Assembly (NCBI RefSeq): GCF_000732635.1 | Contig: NZ_JPMD01000035.1 | Span: 59,906 to 123,905 of the forward strand | Length of the DNA: 64,000 nucleotides | Source: Clostridium sulfidigenes | GTDB lineage: Bacteria > Bacillota > Clostridia > Clostridiales > Clostridiaceae | Reading direction: 5' to 3' | Part shown: piece after piece, positions 16,799 through 26,536 of the stretch | Position numbering within the stretch: position 1 is the first letter of the stretch | Layout of the letters: every line of letters starts with the position of its first letter | Notes under the pieces: generated by a model | What the model was told of the DNA's origin: nothing | What the model saw: only the letters and a program-made list of their open reading frames with translations | Databases searched by the model: none | Made by a program: the position numbers and the translations under genes

Positions 16799-17458
16799 AT
16801 GATTGAAAGATATAAAAAAAATAAAGGATTATATATTTTTATAGCCTCTGTAGGAATAATAGTTTTTTTACTTAGCTATACTGTGAGTATAGCCTTCTTA
16901 AGAAGTTCAAAAGATGGAGGAGCTGGAATTTTAGGCGAAGCATCTCAAGCAAGCTTTTTAAATATGAATGATGTATTAATTTCAGATAAAAGTAATATAG
17001 AGTTCATGTTAAACTATAAAAACTCTTTAGGTAAGGTAAAGATTAATGATAAATTAGATAAAACTATAAATGTAGAAAAAGATAATTTGATTGGTCTTAA
17101 TCAGGAGCAGGCTGAAAAGATATTTTCTAGTTTTGGATACAAGGTAGAAAAATTCACAAAAGAAGATATTATATTTGTAAAGGACATAGAAGGATATTCC
17201 TACAAAGAAGATTCTTATTTTATAGGAATAAAGGATGAAAATATTGTTATTTATAATAAGGATTCTAATGGAACAATAAAAGTAGTAGAAGAGAAGATAT
17301 TGAATCCTAAAGATGATAATGGACAGTCGTATTTAAAAATTAACGACATAGAGAACAGAGGTAATCTTTTGAGGACATTCTACGAAGGACATAGAGATTA
17401 TCAGTTTTCAAATATACAAGAGGCTATGGAATATGCTCAGGCTCTTTGTAGCACATAG
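16799..17458 (+). CDS. membrane-anchored BofC-like protein
   Basis: 219 residues. One N-terminal membrane helix (about 12-34, IFIASVGIIVFLLSYTVSIAF) leaves the rest outside the membrane. The stretch around residues 95-160 (LNQEQAEKIFSSFGYKVEKF, later EGYSYKEDSYFIGIKDENIV) resembles the C-terminal domain of BofC, a forespore intermembrane protein that controls SpoIVB signalling in Bacillus. A sporulation role is therefore an inference. GGAGG precedes ATG 16799. Its position near ruvAB resembles that of bofC, which is close to ruvAB in Bacillus. Confidence 0.55.
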   Translation: MIERYKKNKGLYIFIASVGIIVFLLSYTVSIAFLRSSKDGGAGILGEASQASFLNMNDVLISDKSNIEFMLNYKNSLGKVKINDKLDKTINVEKDNLIGLNQEQAEKIFSSFGYKVEKFTKEDIIFVKDIEGYSYKEDSYFIGIKDENIVIYNKDSNGTIKVVEEKILNPKDDNGQSYLKINDIENRGNLLRTFYEGHRDYQFSNIQEAMEYAQALCST

Positions 17459-17469
17459 TATCAGAAAAG

Positions 17470-17505
17470 GAGTGTTTCGAAAGGAATTTTGAAGCACTCT
17501 TTTTT
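17470..17505 (+). terminator. intrinsic terminator after the BofC-like gene
   Basis: GAGTGTTTC (17470-17478) pairs with GAAGCACTC (17491-17499), followed by six T. Confidence 0.85.
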
Positions 17506-17752
17506 CATGAGAAATTGTAGAAATGGTATAAATTTAATTTGAAATAAGTTTAAAATAGTTTTTATTGAATTGTTACATTGTAGATGGTAAAGTATAATAT
17601 AGTTACGATTGTAAGGTAATATAATTAATTAGTGAAGTTTAATATCAATACATATAGGTATATAATAGATTATAGGTCTAAATTTGCAGATGATGACTAT
17701 ATAGTAATGAAGAATTAACAAATGGTTAAATAAAAAAGATAGGTGACAAAGC

Positions 17753-18346
17753 ATGTATGAATATATAAAAGGAATTTTTAAGTCTATAGAAAAGGAATAT
17801 ATAGTTATAGAATGTGGTAATATTGGATATAAAATTTTCACATCAGGTAGTACAATTTCTAATATGCCAGCTATAGATCAACAAATAAAGATTTATACTC
17901 ATCAAATTGTAAGAGAAGATTTCATTGGACTTTATGGTTTTTTAACTAAAGATGAAATATCCATGTTTAATCTTCTTATTTCCATTAATGGTGTAGGACC
18001 TAAGGCGGCACTATCACTCATGTCTATTGCCAATGTTTCTACATTAAAGTATGCTATAATTACCGATGATGATAAATTAATAACTAAGGCACCGGGCATT
18101 GGTAAGAAAACTGCTCAAAGGATCATATTAGAACTTAAGGATAAGATAGCACTAGGAGATGCCATGCCTAAGGGAGCTACTATTAGTGATATTGACATTG
18201 ATAATGAAAAACTATCAGAAGCAGTGGGGGCACTTATAGCTCTTGGATACTCGGATAAAGAGGCAGAAAAAGCAATAGAAAAAGCTGATAGGAGTAAGAG
18301 TGTTGAAGATATTATAAAAGAATGTTTGAAAATTTTAATGGGATAA
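17753..18346 (+). CDS. ruvA: Holliday junction branch migration protein RuvA
   Basis: 197 residues, normal for RuvA. An N-terminal OB domain (about 1-62, REDFIGLYGF) is followed by helix-hairpin-helix motifs (NGVGPKAALSLM and APGIGKKTAQRIILELK) and a C-terminal three-helix domain (LGYSDKEAEKAI) that contacts RuvB. It binds four-way junctions and loads RuvB hexamers. ruvB follows after 37 bases, which include a small AACC/GGTT hairpin. Confidence 0.97.
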   Translation: MYEYIKGIFKSIEKEYIVIECGNIGYKIFTSGSTISNMPAIDQQIKIYTHQIVREDFIGLYGFLTKDEISMFNLLISINGVGPKAALSLMSIANVSTLKYAIITDDDKLITKAPGIGKKTAQRIILELKDKIALGDAMPKGATISDIDIDNEKLSEAVGALIALGYSDKEAEKAIEKADRSKSVEDIIKECLKILMG

Positions 18347-18383
18347 TAACCTTATTAAGGGTTTTTAGTTAAGGAGGGGGATT

Positions 18384-19391
18384 ATGGAAGATAGAGTTAT
18401 TACATCTAATATTATTGAGGAAGATATAGAAGTAGAATATTCCTTAAGACCTCAGCGACTTAAGGAATATATAGGACAAGAAAAAGTTAAAAATAAGTTA
18501 GATATATTTTTAAAAGCTGCAAAGATGAGAAAAGAACCCTTAGACCATTTATTATTATATGGACCACCAGGCCTTGGTAAAACTACATTAGCTAACATAG
18601 TAGCAAAAGAAATGGGTGGAAATTTAAAAATTACATCTGGGCCTGCTATAGAGAGAGCTGGAGATTTAGCAGCATTGTTAACTAATCTAAATACCAATGA
18701 TGTATTATTCATAGATGAAATTCATAGATTGAATAGGTCTGTAGAAGAAATTTTATATCCAGCCATGGAAGATTTCGCTTTAGATATTGTTATTGGTAAG
18801 GGGGCATCAGCAAAATCTATAAGACTAGATTTACCTAAATTTACCCTCATAGGAGCAACTACAAGGGTAGGACTTTTGACTGCACCTTTAAGAGATAGAT
18901 TTGGAGTACTATGTTCAATGGAATATTATAATGATGACGAGCTTAAAGAAATTGTTTTAAGGTCTTCTGAAATATTAGGAGTTGAAATTGATAAGGAAGG
19001 TGCCTTTAGTCTGGGAATGAGATCTAGAGGGACACCAAGGATAGCTAATAGGTTACTAAAAAGAGTTAGAGACTACTCTATGGTTAAAGGTATAAATGTA
19101 ATTGATAGTAACATGGTGGAGCAAGCAGCTGAACTTTTAGAAGTGGATAGAGAAGGTTTTGATAGATTAGATAATAAGATATTAGAAGCCATAGTAGATA
19201 ACTTTAATGGGGGGCCCGTTGGAGTTGAAACCCTAGCTTATTTTATAGGTGAAGAAGTCAGTACCATTGAGGATGTATATGAACCATACCTAATACAAAA
19301 GGGGTTTATTGTAAGAACTCCAAGAGGTAGAATGGCGGCAAAGAAAGCCTATGAACATTTAGGAAGGATTATTCCAGATCATATATTATAG
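18384..19391 (+). CDS. ruvB: Holliday junction helicase RuvB
   Basis: 335-residue AAA+ motor of the RuvAB complex. Walker A (GPPGLGKTT, about residues 57-65), Walker B (LFIDEIHR) and sensor motifs ([18 protein letters not shown]) are intact. The C-terminal winged helix contains [10 protein letters not shown] and the characteristic RTPRGR. A strong AAGGAGGGGG site fixes the ATG. It probably shares a transcript with ruvA and the tRNA modification genes that follow. Confidence 0.98.
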   Translation: MEDRVITSNIIEEDIEVEYSLRPQRLKEYIGQEKVKNKLDIFLKAAKMRKEPLDHLLLYGPPGLGKTTLANIVAKEMGGNLKITSGPAIERAGDLAALLTNLNTNDVLFIDEIHRLNRSVEEILYPAMEDFALDIVIGKGASAKSIRLDLPKFTLIGATTRVGLLTAPLRDRFGVLCSMEYYNDDELKEIVLRSSEILGVEIDKEGAFSLGMRSRGTPRIANRLLKRVRDYSMVKGINVIDSNMVEQAAELLEVDREGFDRLDNKILEAIVDNFNGGPVGVETLAYFIGEEVSTIEDVYEPYLIQKGFIVRTPRGRMAAKKAYEHLGRIIPDHIL

Positions 19392-19429
19392 AAATAAACA
19401 TATAGATAGAATAGGGAAGTGTATAGACT

Positions 19430-20458
19430 TTGAAAGTAAAGGATTTTTATTTTGATTTACCAAAGGAATTAATAGCCCAGCATCCTTTAGAAAAAAGAGA
19501 TGAATCAAGGCTTATGGTTCTAAATAAAAAAAGTGGTGAAGTAGAACATAAAGTGTTTAAAGATATTATAGAGTATTTAAATCCAGGAGATTGTCTTGTA
19601 TTAAATGATACAAGAGTTATGCCGGCTAGACTTTATGGAGCTAAGGAAGGTTCCGGTGGTAAAATGGAGTTTTTGCTTTTAAATAGGCATGAAGATGATA
19701 TATGGGAAACCTTAGTTAAGCCTGGCAAAAGAGGAAAAGTTGGAGCTAAATTTGTATTTGGAAATGGAGAACTAAAAGCCGAGGTAGTAGAAGTTTTAGA
19801 CAATGGAAATAGAAAAGTAAAGTTTTATTATGATGGTATATTTGAAGAAGTATTAGATAGACTTGGTGAAATGCCATTGCCACCATATATAGAAGAAAAA
19901 CTGGAAGATAGAGAAAGATATCAAACGGTTTACTCAAAGGAAGTAGGTTCTGCAGCAGCCCCTACAGCTGGACTACACTTTACAGATGAGCTACTACAAG
20001 CTATCAAGAAAAAGGGGATTAATATAGCTTTTGTAACTTTGCATGTGGGACTTGGAACCTTTAGACCAGTAAAAGCTGAAGAAATTCAAGATCATGAAAT
20101 GCATTCTGAGTATTATATTTTAGATAAGGAAAACGCTGAAATAATAAATAATGCTAAAAGAAGTGGGAAAAGAGTTATAGCTGTAGGAACCACATCAAAT
20201 AGAACCCTTGAAAGTATAGCTAATGAAGAAGGTCAAGTTAAAGAACAATCAGGATATACTAGTATATTCATATATCCAGGGTATAAATTTAAAATAGTAG
20301 ATGCCATAATAACTAATTTTCATTTGCCAGAATCTACTTTAATAATGCTTATCAGTGCTTTTTCAACTAGGGAAATAGTGATGAATGCTTATAAAATTGC
20401 AGTAGAAAACAAATATAGATTCTTTAGTTTTGGTGATGCTATGTTTATCCATGAATAG
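19430..20458 (+). CDS. queA: S-adenosylmethionine:tRNA ribosyltransferase-isomerase QueA
   Basis: 342 residues. Converts preQ1 at position 34 of tRNA to epoxyqueuosine using the ribosyl part of S-adenosylmethionine. Family motifs include [12 protein letters not shown] at the N-terminus, [11 protein letters not shown], the [12 protein letters not shown] signature, [10 protein letters not shown], and [10 protein letters not shown]. The start is a TTG at 19430, behind an AGGGAAG site. It is in line with tgt, the preceding step of queuosine synthesis. Confidence 0.96.
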   Translation: MKVKDFYFDLPKELIAQHPLEKRDESRLMVLNKKSGEVEHKVFKDIIEYLNPGDCLVLNDTRVMPARLYGAKEGSGGKMEFLLLNRHEDDIWETLVKPGKRGKVGAKFVFGNGELKAEVVEVLDNGNRKVKFYYDGIFEEVLDRLGEMPLPPYIEEKLEDRERYQTVYSKEVGSAAAPTAGLHFTDELLQAIKKKGINIAFVTLHVGLGTFRPVKAEEIQDHEMHSEYYILDKENAEIINNAKRSGKRVIAVGTTSNRTLESIANEEGQVKEQSGYTSIFIYPGYKFKIVDAIITNFHLPESTLIMLISAFSTREIVMNAYKIAVENKYRFFSFGDAMFIHE

Positions 20459-20474
20459 GAAGGACGATGAATAG

Positions 20475-21602
20475 GTGTATAAATTACTTAAAAAGAGTGG
20501 AAAAGTTAGACGTGGGGAATTTGTTACTCCTCATGGTACAATACAGACCCCTGTGTTCATGAATGTTGGAACTTTGGCTGCAATAAAAGGAGCAGTATCA
20601 TCCATGGATTTAAAAGAAATCGGGTGTCAGGTAGAATTGTCAAATACATATCATCTTCATTTAAGACCAGGAGATGAAGTAGTTAAAAAAATGGGAGGAC
20701 TTCATGAATTTATGAATTGGGATAGACCTATTCTTACAGATTCAGGTGGGTTTCAAGTGTTCTCATTAGCAAGCATGAGAAAAATTAAAGAAGAGGGTGT
20801 ATACTTTAGCTCTCATATTGATGGAAGAAAAATATTTATGGGACCTGAAGAAAGCATGCAAATTCAAAGTAACCTAGCTTCAACTATTGCTATGGCCTTT
20901 GATGAGTGTATTCCAAATCCATCTTCAAGAGAATATGTAGAAAAATCTGTAGCAAGAACTACTAGATGGCTTGAAAGATGTAAAGTAGAGATGGATAGAT
21001 TAAATGCAGATCCTAATACAATAAATAAAAAGCAAATGCTATTTGGTATAAATCAAGGTGGAGTTTACGAGGATATTAGAATAGAACATGCTAAGACCAT
21101 TAGAAAACTAGACCTAGATGGATATGCAATTGGAGGATTGGCTGTTGGTGAAAGTCATGAGGATATGTATAGAATTATTGATGCTGTGGTTCCATATCTT
21201 CCAGAGGATAAACCAATTTATCTTATGGGAGTTGGGACTCCAGAAAATATATTAGAGGCAGTTTCAAGAGGTGTAGATTTCTTTGATTGTGTATTACCAG
21301 CTAGAAATGGAAGGCATGGACATGTGTTTACTAAGTATGGTAAAATAAACATCATGAATGCTAAATTTGAATTAGATAAAAATCCTATAGATGAAGGCTG
21401 TGACTGTCCCACTTGTAGGCATTATACAAGAGGATACATAAGGCACTTATTTAAAGCTAAGGAAATGTTGGCAATGAGACTTTGTGTGCTTCATAACTTG
21501 TACTTCTATAATATATTAATGGAAGATATAAGAAATGCAATTGATGGGGATTACTTTGAAGAATTTAAAAATCAAAGACTTTCAGAGTGGGGAAAAAAAT
21601 AA
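20475..21602 (+). CDS. tgt: queuine/preQ1 tRNA-ribosyltransferase Tgt
   Basis: 375 residues. Exchanges guanine 34 for preQ1 in tRNAs with GUN anticodons. The nucleophile region is seen in RPILTDSGGFQVFSL, the substrate loop in FDCVLPARNGRHG, and the zinc ligands in CDCPTCRHY with a downstream histidine (LCVLHNLYFY). The start is GTG 20475, following AGGAAGG, 16 bases after the queA stop. Confidence 0.97.
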   Translation: MYKLLKKSGKVRRGEFVTPHGTIQTPVFMNVGTLAAIKGAVSSMDLKEIGCQVELSNTYHLHLRPGDEVVKKMGGLHEFMNWDRPILTDSGGFQVFSLASMRKIKEEGVYFSSHIDGRKIFMGPEESMQIQSNLASTIAMAFDECIPNPSSREYVEKSVARTTRWLERCKVEMDRLNADPNTINKKQMLFGINQGGVYEDIRIEHAKTIRKLDLDGYAIGGLAVGESHEDMYRIIDAVVPYLPEDKPIYLMGVGTPENILEAVSRGVDFFDCVLPARNGRHGHVFTKYGKINIMNAKFELDKNPIDEGCDCPTCRHYTRGYIRHLFKAKEMLAMRLCVLHNLYFYNILMEDIRNAIDGDYFEEFKNQRLSEWGKK

Positions 21603-21653
21603 TTAGGTATCTATTTTTTAAATATATACATAACTAGTGAAAGGAGAGATATT

Positions 21654-21944
21654 ATGCAAAACTTAATGGCGTTTCTTCCAATGGTACTTGTGCTTGTGTT
21701 GTTTTACTTCATGATTTTCATGCCAGAAAAGAAAAGAAAGAAACAATACAATGATATGTTAAATTCTTTAGCTATAAATGATGAGATTATGACTAAAGGT
21801 GGAATCATGGGAAGAATAATAAATATTCAAGAAGAATATATTATTTTAGAAAGTGGTCCAGATAGAGCTAGAATAAAAATGAGCAAACTAGGTATTGCTT
21901 CAGTTTCAAAATCAGCTAATGAACCAGAAGAAATAAAGGCATAA
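21654..21944 (+). CDS. yajC: preprotein translocase subunit YajC
   Basis: 96 residues: one N-terminal membrane helix (about 2-22, MVLVLVLFYFMIFMPEKKRKK) and a small soluble domain with the motif TKGGIMGRI. YajC associates with SecDF and YidC in protein export; secDF lies 2.2 kb downstream. Preceded by AAGGAGAG. Confidence 0.93.
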   Translation: MQNLMAFLPMVLVLVLFYFMIFMPEKKRKKQYNDMLNSLAINDEIMTKGGIMGRIINIQEEYIILESGPDRARIKMSKLGIASVSKSANEPEEIKA

Positions 21945-21951
21945 TCATCAT

Positions 21952-21994
21952 AAAACCCCTTATATAAACATATTTATTAATATAAGGGGGTTTT
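21952..21994 (+). terminator. hairpin overlapping the next ribosome binding site
   Basis: AAAACCCCTTATAT (21952-21965) pairs with the arm at 21980-21994, which contains the AAGGGGG that serves the next gene (ATG 21999). The T4 tail is short. Formed in RNA, it would both attenuate transcription and hide the ribosome site. Confidence 0.6.
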
Positions 21995-21998
21995 GGGT

Positions 21999-22367
21999 AT
22001 GTATAAAAAGTTTAATTATTCCGCTATAGGAGTGGGGGTGCTAAGAGCATCAATTTTAACAGTAATTTGCGTTTTAGTATATTCACTAGTTACTTCATAT
22101 TTCCCATTTAGTGACGCAGTCACATCAGTATTTTTAGTTATAGCTACATTGGCTAGTGTGGTATATGGAGCTATATATGCTACATTAAAAATGGGAAGTA
22201 AAGGTTGGCTTGTGGGGTTGCTAGTAGCAGTATTTTATATGTTAATACTTTATATAGTATCCTTATGCTTTGGAAATGACTTGGCATTAGGAGGAAAAGA
22301 CGTAGTTAGATTAATTTTAGCATTAGCAGCAGGATCATTGTCAGGAATGCTAGGAGTGAATCTATAG
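21999..22367 (+). CDS. TIGR04086-type small membrane protein
   Basis: 122 residues with four hydrophobic helices (about 14-34, 40-60, 68-90, 97-120). Clostridial membrane proteins of this size and place, next to the SCIFF peptide gene, form the TIGR04086 family, whose function is unknown. ATG 21999 is preferred to the TTG two codons earlier. The ribosome site lies in a hairpin arm. Confidence 0.7.
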   Translation: MYKKFNYSAIGVGVLRASILTVICVLVYSLVTSYFPFSDAVTSVFLVIATLASVVYGAIYATLKMGSKGWLVGLLVAVFYMLILYIVSLCFGNDLALGGKDVVRLILALAAGSLSGMLGVNL

Positions 22368-22394
22368 ATATTATCAATTTTAGGAGGAATAAAA

Positions 22395-22532
22395 ATGAAA
22401 CATATAAAAACTATCAACAAATCTAACATTAAAGAAAGTTTAAAAAAACCAGGTTGTAAAGAGTGTGCTAACTCATGTCAATCAGCTTGCAAAACTTCTT
22501 GTACAGTAGCTAATTTAGAGTGTGAAAACTAA
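22395..22532 (+). CDS. scfA: SCIFF ranthipeptide precursor (six cysteines in forty-five residues)
   Basis: A 45-residue peptide with the SCIFF pattern: MKHIKTINKSNIKESLKK leader, then Cys21, 24, 28, 32, 36 and 43. TAGGAGG precedes ATG 22395. The neighbouring radical SAM maturase forms thioether bonds from cysteine sulfur to non-alpha carbons in this family. SCIFF peptides are nearly universal in Clostridia; a signalling or housekeeping role has been proposed rather than antibiosis. Confidence 0.95.
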   Translation: MKHIKTINKSNIKESLKKPGCKECANSCQSACKTSCTVANLECEN

Positions 22533-22540
22533 TCATTTTA

Positions 22541-22567
22541 AAGGCAGTAACAAAAAGTTACTGCTTT
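22541..22567 (+). terminator. hairpin between SCIFF precursor and maturase
   Basis: AAGGCAGTAAC (22541-22551) pairs with GTTACTGC plus T at 22557-22567. The T tail is short, so partial read-through to the maturase is expected, giving excess precursor RNA. Confidence 0.7.
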
Positions 22568-22590
22568 GTGTTTAGTTAGGAGGAAAAACA

Positions 22591-23955
22591 ATGGAATTAA
22601 TTCACAAATTTAGACAAGGCAATGATTTTTATGTTATAGATGTAAATTCAGGTGCAGTTCATGAAGTAGATGAGCTTGTATATGACATGTTAGACTCAGA
22701 TAAACTTAAAACTAAAGACGAGTTAAAAGAAATATATAAGGATAGATACTCCAGTGAAGAAATTGATGAGGTATATGAGGAATTAGAATCTTTAGTTCAT
22801 GAAGAAATGCTTTATTCTAAAGATTTATATGAAAATATAGCAATGATGAGTGGACAAGCAGAGGTAGCTATTAAAGCCCTTTGTCTTAATATAATTCATG
22901 ATTGTAATTTGAAGTGCAAATATTGTTTTGCAGATGAAGGAGAATATAAGGGTTGTAGAAAAACCATGAGCGCACAAACCGGTAAAGACGCTATAGATTT
23001 TGTTATAAAAAACTCAGGGAAAAGAAAAAATATAGAAATTGACTTATTTGGTGGAGAGCCACTTATGGCCTTTGATATTATAAAGGAAATAGTAGATTAC
23101 GGTAGAGAACAAGAAAAACTTCACAATAAAAACATTAGATTTACTATGACTACTAACTCTACTCTTTTAAATGATGAAATAATGGACTACCTTGATAAAA
23201 ACATGGGAAATATAATTTTAAGTATAGATGGAAGAAAAGAAGTCAATGATAAAGTAAGAATAAGATTTGATGGAACTGGTACCTATGAATCTATATTACC
23301 TAAAATAAAGAAAATGGTAGATATAAGAGATAAGTCTAAGACTTATTATGTAAGAGGTACTTTTACAAGAGAAAATACAGATTTCTTTGAAGATGTAAAG
23401 CATATGGTGGAGCTAGGCTTTGATGAAGTATCTATTGAACCAGTAGTACTTCCTGATGACCATGAACTTTCATTAAGAGAAGAGGACCTTCCTACAATTT
23501 TTGAACAATATGATAGATTATATGAATATATGGTTGAAAAATATGAAGCAGGAAAATCCTTTAAATTCTATCACTTCAATATAGATTTACAAGGAGGTCC
23601 ATGCATCTATAAGAGAATTTCAGGATGTGGAGCTGGACATGAGTATGTAGCAGTTACTCCTGATGGAGAAATATATCCTTGTCATCAATTTGTAGGGAAT
23701 AAAGACTTTCTTATGGGAGATATATATGAAGGGGTTAAGGACTTTTCTATAGTTCAAAATCTTAAGGATGCTCATATATATAATAAACCTACATGTAAAA
23801 ACTGCTGGGCAAGATTCTACTGTAGTGGAGGATGTCAAGCTAATAACTTTAACTTTAATGGTGATGTTCACGTGCCATATGAATTAGGTTGTAAAATGCA
23901 AAAGAAGAGAATAGAGTGTGCTATTGCTTTAAAAGCGAAAACAATGAATAAATAA
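22591..23955 (+). CDS. scfB: SCIFF maturase, radical SAM/SPASM
   Basis: 454 residues. The N-terminal ~90 residues form the PqqD-like peptide-binding region (MELIHKFRQGNDFYVIDVNS). The radical SAM motif CNLKCKYCF lies near residue 105-113, and the SPASM cysteines follow from about 340 (CIYKRISGCGAGHEY, CHQF, CKNCWARFYCSGGCQ). It forms thioether crosslinks in the SCIFF peptide encoded just upstream. AGGAGG gives the start. Confidence 0.95.
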   Translation: MELIHKFRQGNDFYVIDVNSGAVHEVDELVYDMLDSDKLKTKDELKEIYKDRYSSEEIDEVYEELESLVHEEMLYSKDLYENIAMMSGQAEVAIKALCLNIIHDCNLKCKYCFADEGEYKGCRKTMSAQTGKDAIDFVIKNSGKRKNIEIDLFGGEPLMAFDIIKEIVDYGREQEKLHNKNIRFTMTTNSTLLNDEIMDYLDKNMGNIILSIDGRKEVNDKVRIRFDGTGTYESILPKIKKMVDIRDKSKTYYVRGTFTRENTDFFEDVKHMVELGFDEVSIEPVVLPDDHELSLREEDLPTIFEQYDRLYEYMVEKYEAGKSFKFYHFNIDLQGGPCIYKRISGCGAGHEYVAVTPDGEIYPCHQFVGNKDFLMGDIYEGVKDFSIVQNLKDAHIYNKPTCKNCWARFYCSGGCQANNFNFNGDVHVPYELGCKMQKKRIECAIALKAKTMNK

Positions 23956-23965
23956 TTGTGTTTTA

Positions 23966-23997
23966 AAGGATAGAATTAAAAATTCTATCCTTATTTT
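23966..23997 (+). terminator. terminator of the SCIFF locus
   Basis: AAGGATAGAATT (23966-23977) pairs with AATTCTATCCTT (23981-23992), followed by TTATTTT. Confidence 0.8.
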
Positions 23998-24123
23998 GAT
24001 AAAAAATAAGAAGTATACAGAAAATTAAGTTATATGTACTTGATTTTATCCATACAATACCTGTAAAATAAATAATAAATAGACAATTAGAAAATACAAT
24101 TAGAAAACAGGAAGGGGATAACC

Positions 24124-26268
24124 ATGAGGAGGAAAAATAGAAAAAGTGGAATTGTAGTTATCATAGCAATAATATTAATAGGTCTTTTTGCATACGCTGG
24201 TCTTTATGGGGTGAATTTAGGTAATTATAGAATCAAAACCTTTGGAAGTAGTATTGATAAAGGGCTTGATTTAGTAGGAGGAACTTCTCTTTTAATGGAG
24301 ATAAAGGAGGAGAAGGTAGATCAAGCTGTTATAGATAGAACTATAGAACTTATTTCTATGAGAATAAATAAAGATGGAGTAAGCGAAATTCCTATAACTC
24401 AAGAAGGCGAAAATAGAATTAGAATAGAAATACCAGGAGAGTTTGATACAGATAAGGTTTTAGATACCATTGGTAAAACTGGTGAATTAACCTTTGAAGG
24501 TCCAGATGGAAAAGTAATTTTAACTGGTAAAGAGGTTAAAGAAGCAGGAGCATATATATCTCAAGATAATAAGTATGTTGTTAATCTTGAATTAAATGAA
24601 GATGGAACTGCAAAATTTGCGGAAGCAACTAAGACTTTCTTAAATAAAAGTATAGCTATAAAAATGGATGGTGAAATTTTAACTAATCCACAAGTAAATG
24701 CTGTTATCAGTGATGGAAAGGCAATTATTGAAGGGATGAGTTCTTTAGAAGAGGCAAATTCTATTGCTAGTATCATAACTTCAGGAGCTCTTCCAGTAAA
24801 AATAGAAGCTACTTCAGTTAAAACAGTAGGACCAACTATTGGAGCTGAAGCATTATCCCTTAGTAAAAAGGCAGCTATGATTGGTATAGCTTGTATAATA
24901 CTATTTATGGTTGCATACTATAGAGTTCCAGGAATAATTGCTTCTGTGGCTATAGTTTTATATGTAAGTTTATTACTTGTAATATTCTCTCAATTTGGAG
25001 TAGTATTAACTTTAGCAGGTATAGCAGGGTTAATTCTTACCATTGGTATGGCTGTAGATGCTAATGTACTCATATTTGAAAGAACTAAGGAAGAGTTAAG
25101 ATTAGGTAAATCTATAAAGACTTCTGTTGAAGCTGGTTATAGTAGAGCATTATCATCAATTTTAGACTCTAACATAACTACAATTATTGCAGCACTAGTA
25201 TTATACTTCCTAGGTTCAGGTTCTGTTAAGGGATTTGCAGTAACGCTACTTATAGGTATTATTGTAAGTATATTTACTGCCTTATTTGTTACAAAGTTTC
25301 TACTCAATAATGCTGTAAATGCAGGTTGGATAAATAAGCCTTCATATTTTGGCGTAAGAGAAGGAAAAAAACATGAATTTACTAGTTTAAAAATAATAGA
25401 GAAGACTAAAATATGGTTTGCTATATCAATAATTATAATTGCTATTGGAGTTGGATTTATAGCAACTAAAGGTTTAAATTATGGAATAGATTTCAAAGGT
25501 GGTACATTAATTACATTAGATATGAATAAAGAATTCAATAAGGCTGATGTAAATACTATTATTGATAAGTATGCTAAAGATAAATACTCTACCAAATTAG
25601 CTAGTGAAGGAAAAGAGATACAAATTATTGTTCAAGAAGGGGTATTGAATGAAGAAAAGACTAATGCTCTTATTGATGAAATAAAAGAAAAGTATTCATT
25701 AGAAGATAGTGCACTTATTGGCAAGGAAAGTATAGGAGCTACTGTTGGAAATGAATTAAAGAAGAAGGCACTGTTAGCCTTAGGAGTAGCATCTATTGCT
25801 ATGCTTATATATATCACTGCTAGATTTGAATTTAGCTATGCAGCAGCATCTATTATAGCTTTACTTCATGATGTGTTAATTACAATTTCTTTCTATGCTA
25901 TATTTGGAATTCAAGCCAATTCACCATTTATAGCAGCTATTTTGACTATAGTAGGATATTCTATTAATGATACTATTGTTATCTTTGATAGAATAAGAGA
26001 AAATGTTAAGAGAAACAGAAGAATGGATCAATCAGAGGTTGCTAATATGAGTATAACAGAAACTATGACTAGAAGTATAAATACATCCTTAACAACACTT
26101 ATAACTATAGTGGCAGTTTACGTTTTAGTGCCATCCATAAGAGAGTTCTCACTTCCACTTATAGTGGGAATTGCCTGTGGAGCGTATTCTTCAATATTTA
26201 TAGCTTCACCACTATGGGTAATAATTAAAAATGCAAAGCAAAAAAAGAAAGCTAAAGTAGTAGCATAA
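24124..26268 (+). CDS. secDF: fused protein-export membrane protein SecDF
   Basis: 714 residues, SecD and SecF in one chain. The first helix (about 11-30) is followed by the large external P1 region and six helices containing GLDLVGGTSLLMEI and the GMAVDANVLIFERTKEELR region. The SecF half starts near residue 430 (LNYGIDFKGGTLITLDM) and holds VGYSINDTIVIFDRIRENVK. The acidic membrane residues used to couple proton or sodium flow to protein release are present. Own promoter region, then terminator at 26283. Confidence 0.96.
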   Translation: MRRKNRKSGIVVIIAIILIGLFAYAGLYGVNLGNYRIKTFGSSIDKGLDLVGGTSLLMEIKEEKVDQAVIDRTIELISMRINKDGVSEIPITQEGENRIRIEIPGEFDTDKVLDTIGKTGELTFEGPDGKVILTGKEVKEAGAYISQDNKYVVNLELNEDGTAKFAEATKTFLNKSIAIKMDGEILTNPQVNAVISDGKAIIEGMSSLEEANSIASIITSGALPVKIEATSVKTVGPTIGAEALSLSKKAAMIGIACIILFMVAYYRVPGIIASVAIVLYVSLLLVIFSQFGVVLTLAGIAGLILTIGMAVDANVLIFERTKEELRLGKSIKTSVEAGYSRALSSILDSNITTIIAALVLYFLGSGSVKGFAVTLLIGIIVSIFTALFVTKFLLNNAVNAGWINKPSYFGVREGKKHEFTSLKIIEKTKIWFAISIIIIAIGVGFIATKGLNYGIDFKGGTLITLDMNKEFNKADVNTIIDKYAKDKYSTKLASEGKEIQIIVQEGVLNEEKTNALIDEIKEKYSLEDSALIGKESIGATVGNELKKKALLALGVASIAMLIYITARFEFSYAAASIIALLHDVLITISFYAIFGIQANSPFIAAILTIVGYSINDTIVIFDRIRENVKRNRRMDQSEVANMSITETMTRSINTSLTTLITIVAVYVLVPSIREFSLPLIVGIACGAYSSIFIASPLWVIIKNAKQKKKAKVVA

Positions 26269-26282
26269 TATAAACAAAGTTC

Positions 26283-26320
26283 ATGGCGAAAAACATTTTA
26301 TCATGTTTTTCGCCATTTTT
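26283..26320. terminator. intrinsic terminator after secDF
   Basis: ATGGCGAAAAACAT (26283-26296) pairs exactly with 26303-26316 and is followed by five T. Confidence 0.9.
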
Positions 26321-26446
26321 ATAATAATTTGTTTGTAAAATTGTCAGTTTTAAATTATAATATATTTGTTTTCTATAAATAGATTTCTTAAACTCCATAA
26401 TATGTACAAGTAATATGGAGTTAGAAGTTTTTTGTTCAAGGAGAAT

Positions 26447-26536
26447 GTGATCACTGAAATATATGATGAAATTATAAGGGATCAAAAAACTACTCATGGA
26501 ACTAATTTGGAGGAGCGCATATGGAGTATAGTATGA
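26447..26536 (+). CDS. possible 29-codon leader peptide overlapping the DHH gene
   Basis: AAGGAGAAT is followed by a GTG and a short open frame (reading ITEIYDEIIRDQKTTHGTNL...) whose TGA at 26534 overlaps an internal ATG (26533) of the next gene in an ATGA arrangement. The overlap suggests translational coupling. It could equally be an accidental frame. Confidence 0.3.
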   Translation: MITEIYDEIIRDQKTTHGTNLEERIWSIV

